Translations under genes and position numbers: made by a program
Shown here: positions 14,084 through 17,027 of the stretch, piece after piece
How positions within the stretch are numbered: the first letter of the stretch is position 1
Layout of the letters: every line of letters begins with the position of its first letter
Assembly: GCA_006515795.1 (NCBI GenBank)
Contig: VFMC01000072.1
Span: 10,158 to 27,184 of the forward strand
Direction: 5' to 3'
DNA length: 17,027 nucleotides
From: Acidimicrobiaceae bacterium
Lineage (GTDB): Bacteria > Actinomycetota > Acidimicrobiia > Acidimicrobiales > Ilumatobacteraceae
Notes under the pieces: model-generated
What the model saw: only the letters and a program-made list of their open reading frames with translations
What the model was told of the DNA's origin: nothing
Databases searched by the model: none

Positions 14084-15415
14084 TTGAGCGCGGCGTTGCT
14101 CCAGCACCCGCGCCGCCGCTCCACCGACGCCGTCCCCGATCTGCGCCTGGTCTGGTTGACCCGCCGAGCCATCGCGCTCTCGATCATCGTCACCGCCGCT
14201 CTGATCGTGATCGCCGGCGGAGCGGCCGCGTCGATCTTCCAGAAGATCTCCGACCGTCGAACGTTGAGCGAGGTCCAAGCACATGGCGAGGGCGCCGCAC
14301 GTGATGTCTTGGCGCCGCTCATCACCGAATCCTTCCTCGAAGGGGATCCTCTGGCCCTCGCCGCGTTGAACAACGCCAGTGAGGGGCTGAAGCGATATGG
14401 CGGCGCCAGTCAGATCACCATCAGCGGCGCCGACGGACGCGTCGTGTGGTCGGACGATCGCGGCTCGTTCGGCGCGGTGGTCGGCCTCGAAGAGCTTCCG
14501 GCTGCCGGCTCCTCGCTGGTGACCGTCGACGCGATCACCCACGCCGACGCCGGCGCCAGATCGCCTGGCTTCGTCGAGGTGCACAGCGGGATTGCATCTA
14601 TGAGTGGCACCGTGGTGACAGTTACTGTCTCTTATCCATACAGTTCATTGGGTTCACAAGGAAACAACATGATCGACGCGATACTACCCGTACTAGGAGG
14701 CGCCGCGCTGCTGCTGGCGGTCGTCCTCGTTCCGCTGGGCATCGCCATTCCGCGCCAATCCCGTCGCCAGCGAAGCGAGCGCGATCGGCTGCTGGAGCGG
14801 TTGATCGCGTCGTCTGATGCCGAGCGACGAAGGATCGCCGGCGAGGTGCACGACGGAGCCGTGCAAGATCTCGTCGGAGTGTCGTTTGCCCTGGGCGCCG
14901 TCGCCAACGAGCTTCCCGCTCCACTCGACAACCGTGTCCGCGACCTCGCGGCCACGACGCGCACCACAGTGAGCGGGTTGCGTTCGCTCCTGAACAGCAT
15001 CTATCCAGTGCAGGTCCCACCGCAGGGGTGGCTCGCTGGGGTCGACGACCTCATCGATGGGTTGCGCGGCGCGGGTCTCGACGTCGTCACCGACGTCTCG
15101 AGGGATCGTTACTCACCACTCAACGAACTGCTCATGCTCCGAGTGGCCCGCGAGGCGCTCCGCAACGTTGCCGCACACGCCGAAGCACGGTCGGTCACCA
15201 TCACCGTCAAGCGGCGGGGAGAGCTGGTGTGCCTCGCGATCGCCGATGACGGTGTCGGCTTCGAACACATCACCGTCCGCGCCCAACGAGAGGCGGGACA
15301 TTTCGGCCTGCAACTGGTGCGCGACCTGGCCTGTGAGATGGGGGCAACACTGACGGTCGAATCGACGCCAGGCTCGGGAACCGTGGTAGGACTTGAACTC
15401 AAGGAGGACGAATGA
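14084..15415 (+). CDS. Sensor histidine kinase, NarL-partner type (HisKA_3)
   Basis: The product has 443 residues. The TTG start is supported by GGAG 7 bases upstream. A basic N-terminus and TM1 (about 30-50) are followed by an extracytoplasmic sensor domain of about 150 residues (NNASEGLKRYGGASQITIS, GRVVWSDDRGSFG) and TM2 (about 200-222). The dimerisation/phosphotransfer helix AERRRIAGEVHDGAVQDLVG has the phospho-accepting His256. The HATPase_c domain has N-box REALRNVAAHAEA (Asn361), DDGVGF (388-393) and GHFGL (405-409). It autophosphorylates and passes phosphate to the regulator whose start overlaps its stop (ATGA). The signal sensed is not evident. Codons for residues about 170-205 are AT-rich and unlike the rest of the gene. 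Confidence 0.93.
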   Translation: MSAALLQHPRRRSTDAVPDLRLVWLTRRAIALSIIVTAALIVIAGGAAASIFQKISDRRTLSEVQAHGEGAARDVLAPLITESFLEGDPLALAALNNASEGLKRYGGASQITISGADGRVVWSDDRGSFGAVVGLEELPAAGSSLVTVDAITHADAGARSPGFVEVHSGIASMSGTVVTVTVSYPYSSLGSQGNNMIDAILPVLGGAALLLAVVLVPLGIAIPRQSRRQRSERDRLLERLIASSDAERRRIAGEVHDGAVQDLVGVSFALGAVANELPAPLDNRVRDLAATTRTTVSGLRSLLNSIYPVQVPPQGWLAGVDDLIDGLRGAGLDVVTDVSRDRYSPLNELLMLRVAREALRNVAAHAEARSVTITVKRRGELVCLAIADDGVGFEHITVRAQREAGHFGLQLVRDLACEMGATLTVESTPGSGTVVGLELKEDE

Positions 15416-16074
15416 TCCGGATAGTCGTAGTCGACGATCACTCATTGGTGCGGACCGGCCTCCAGCAATGGCTTTCGTCGCACAGCGACCTCGACGTGGT
15501 CGGTGTCGCCTCCGACGGCGAGCAGGCCGTCGAGATGGTGCTCGAACTCCTGCCCGACGTCGTCATCATGGACGTGGCCATGCCCGTCCTCGATGGCATC
15601 AGCGCGATGGCCGCGATCGCCGAGAAGGCCTCCGGCATCTCGATCATCGCCCTCAGCACCTTCCACGATCAGGCGCAGATCAATGCCGCCCTCGATGCGG
15701 GAGCCGTGGGGTACCTCCTCAAAGACGTCAATCCCGAAGTGCTCGTCGCCGGCATCCGGTCGGTGGTCCAAGGTGGAATGGCGCTGAGTCCGATCGTGGC
15801 CGCACAGCTCTTCCACCGAGGTCGCGATCAGCCCGTCCATGCCTCCACGCTCACCCCTCGCGAACGCGAGATCCTGCTGCTGATCGCCGGGGGCCACGGC
15901 AACAAGCAGATCGCCCGACTGCTCGACATCAGCGACAAGACCGTGAAGTCGCACTGCGGACGGCTCTTCCAACGCATCGGGGTGAGCGACCGCACCCAGG
16001 CCGCGATCTGGGCGATCAAGAACCTGCCGGCGGCCGAACGCGAGCGTGTTTCCTCAGCGAACCAGCTCGCCTGA
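15412..16074 (+). CDS. Response regulator, NarL/LuxR family
   Basis: The product has 220 residues. The receiver domain (1-120) has the acidic pair Asp8/Asp9, phospho-acceptor Asp54 in VVIMDVAMP, the Ser/Thr switch in ALST (81-82) and Lys103 in YLLKDV. A linker leads to a LuxR-type helix-turn-helix (about 145-210): LTPREREILLLIAGGHGNKQ, then the recognition helix SDKTVKSHCGRLFQRIGVSD. Phosphorylation by the upstream kinase should promote dimerisation and DNA binding. The 4-base ATGA overlap with that kinase indicates a cognate pair. The target genes are unknown; the divergent peroxidase promoter region is the nearest candidate, by position only. Confidence 0.94.
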   Translation: MIRIVVVDDHSLVRTGLQQWLSSHSDLDVVGVASDGEQAVEMVLELLPDVVIMDVAMPVLDGISAMAAIAEKASGISIIALSTFHDQAQINAALDAGAVGYLLKDVNPEVLVAGIRSVVQGGMALSPIVAAQLFHRGRDQPVHASTLTPREREILLLIAGGHGNKQIARLLDISDKTVKSHCGRLFQRIGVSDRTQAAIWAIKNLPAAERERVSSANQLA

Positions 16075-16171
16075 CCCCCCGGGCAAGGCCGTACGAATGT
16101 CGTAAGACCAATGTCCCTCTACCGTCTCGCCGGCGGGCTTGCCAGAGTGTCCACCTGTGGCCACGCACACG

Positions 16172-17027
16172 ATGACGGCCGAAGTCGGAACTGCGGAACG
16201 ACACCCGCGGCGTCGGCCTCGTCGATGGCGCGGGGCTGACGGCCGTCCAGATCTCGCCCCGATATCGGTGCAGGCGCTGGTGTTGAGGTTCGTGCTTTCG
16301 GGCCTGGTGGCTGTCGTCCTGGTGAGCGTGATCACAGCTCAGGTCAGCCGCAACGTGGCGGTCGACATCGCCATCGCCGAGGCGCTCGACCGGTCGATCG
16401 ACGGCGCGCGGCGAGTGGCCGAGCCGGTGCTGTTCGACTCGGTCATCGATGGCGATCCTGCCGCGCTGGCGCGAGTCGACGAGGCCATCCGCTCCGAGAT
16501 GTCGAGCACCTCGCTCGTGAGCGTGAACCTGTGGACCGACGACGGCACGATCGTGTACTCGACAGAGCCACGCCTGATCGGGGAGCAGTTCGACCTCCAC
16601 GACGATCAGGTGGCCATCTTCCACGGAAGTGAACCGCTGGCGGAGGTGACTGATCCCGCTGCTCCGGAGAACCGGTTCGAAGCCGACGAGAAGCTGCTCG
16701 AGGTCTACGTGCTGTCGAGCACCCAAGAGGGGACTCCGCTGTTGTACGAGGCGTACTACCGATACAGCGGCGTCACCACGATGGGACGCCAGATCTCCAG
16801 GCGATTCGCCCCGGTCGCGCTCGGTGCGGTACTTGTCGTCGAACTCGTCCAGATCCCGCTGGCGATACGCCTCGCGCGGCGCCTGCGGTCGGGTCAGCTC
16901 CGCCACGAGCGGCTCATCGGCCATGCGATGGCAGCATCCGACGCAGAACGGCGGCGGATCGCCGATGGCTTGCACGTCGGCGCGCTGCAGGAGCTCGTCG
17001 GATCATCGATGAGCCTCGCGGCTGCAT
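16172..17027 (+). CDS. Second sensor histidine kinase (HisKA_3), truncated by window end
   Basis: The frame is open from ATG 16172 to the edge (285 residues seen); no clear Shine-Dalgarno precedes it. The N-terminus is Arg-rich (MTAEVGTAERHPRRRPRR), as in the first kinase. TM1 follows (about 40-55) and then an extracytoplasmic domain with VNLWTDDGTIVYSTEPRLIG, related in layout to the first kinase but longer. TM2 lies near ISRRFAPVALGAVLVVELVQ, followed by the phosphotransfer helix AERRRIADGLHVGALQELVG with His268. The residue after this His is Val269, where HisKA_3 kinases normally have Asp or Glu, which acts as general base. The catalytic ATPase domain would lie beyond the window. It is separated from the regulator gene by a 97-base gap in which I see no clear motif. 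Confidence 0.88.
   Translation, partial: MTAEVGTAERHPRRRPRRWRGADGRPDLAPISVQALVLRFVLSGLVAVVLVSVITAQVSRNVAVDIAIAEALDRSIDGARRVAEPVLFDSVIDGDPAALARVDEAIRSEMSSTSLVSVNLWTDDGTIVYSTEPRLIGEQFDLHDDQVAIFHGSEPLAEVTDPAAPENRFEADEKLLEVYVLSSTQEGTPLLYEAYYRYSGVTTMGRQISRRFAPVALGAVLVVELVQIPLAIRLARRLRSGQLRHERLIGHAMAASDAERRRIADGLHVGALQELVGSSMSLAAA

Noticed and set aside
13934..14584. Long minus-strand open frame (216 codons) crossing the intergenic region and the kinase 5' end
   Set aside because: It is antisense to the well-supported sensor kinase over most of its length and shows no recognisable domain.

Overview
The window is high-GC DNA with dense, partly overlapping genes and frequent GTG/TTG starts. Codon use and gene content point to an actinobacterium, possibly Acidimicrobiia; the phylum-level guess is inference from style, not from a marker gene. 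TGA is the usual stop codon here, so the standard bacterial code applies.

Region 1 (1-6655, plus strand) is one tightly packed operon that looks like a metal export and stress cassette. It holds the 3' part of a Cu+-type P1B ATPase (CPC, YN and MxxSS motifs), a universal stress protein, a small membrane protein with a CCAHH motif, a lipoprotein, and two FtsX/MacB-type ABC permeases. These are followed by an ABC ATPase with a YHS metal-binding domain fused to its C-terminus, and an MFS exporter. The second permease is broken by a deletion of about 68 bp, and the start of the CCAHH gene is also suspicious.

Region 2 (6644-8259, minus strand) is a two-gene unit. A MerB-family (alkylmercury lyase-like) gene is interrupted by one in-frame TGA exactly where MerB carries its catalytic Cys159. 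A DUF4349 lipoprotein gene starts on the last base of the MerB-like stop codon (TGATG). A two-stem hairpin with a GGUC loop starts 4 nt after the TGA, and its loop lies 19 nt after it. This is the size and spacing of a bacterial SECIS element, so the gene is a strong candidate for a selenocysteine-containing organomercurial lyase homologue. This is the most interesting feature of the window.

Region 3 (8310-13638, minus strand) is a very large secreted animal-type haem peroxidase. It has RTX calcium-binding repeats, a fibronectin-III-like domain and two Ig-like (Big_5) repeats. It is split into three reading frames by two small deletions and ends at a perfect 18-bp terminator hairpin. Haem peroxidases with RTX repeats include Mn(II)-oxidising MopA-like enzymes, but the substrate cannot be read from this sequence.

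Region 4 (13639-17027, plus strand) begins with a 445-bp divergent intergenic region. A NarL-type two-component pair (sensor kinase plus LuxR-type regulator) follows, and then a second, paralogous sensor kinase that runs off the window and has a Val in place of the usual Asp after its phospho-accepting His.

Several genes carry small deletions at places where homologues or paralogues are continuous. This could be real decay or loss of short segments in assembly. The TGA in the MerB-like gene is different in kind, because it is a single in-frame codon with the frame preserved on both sides.
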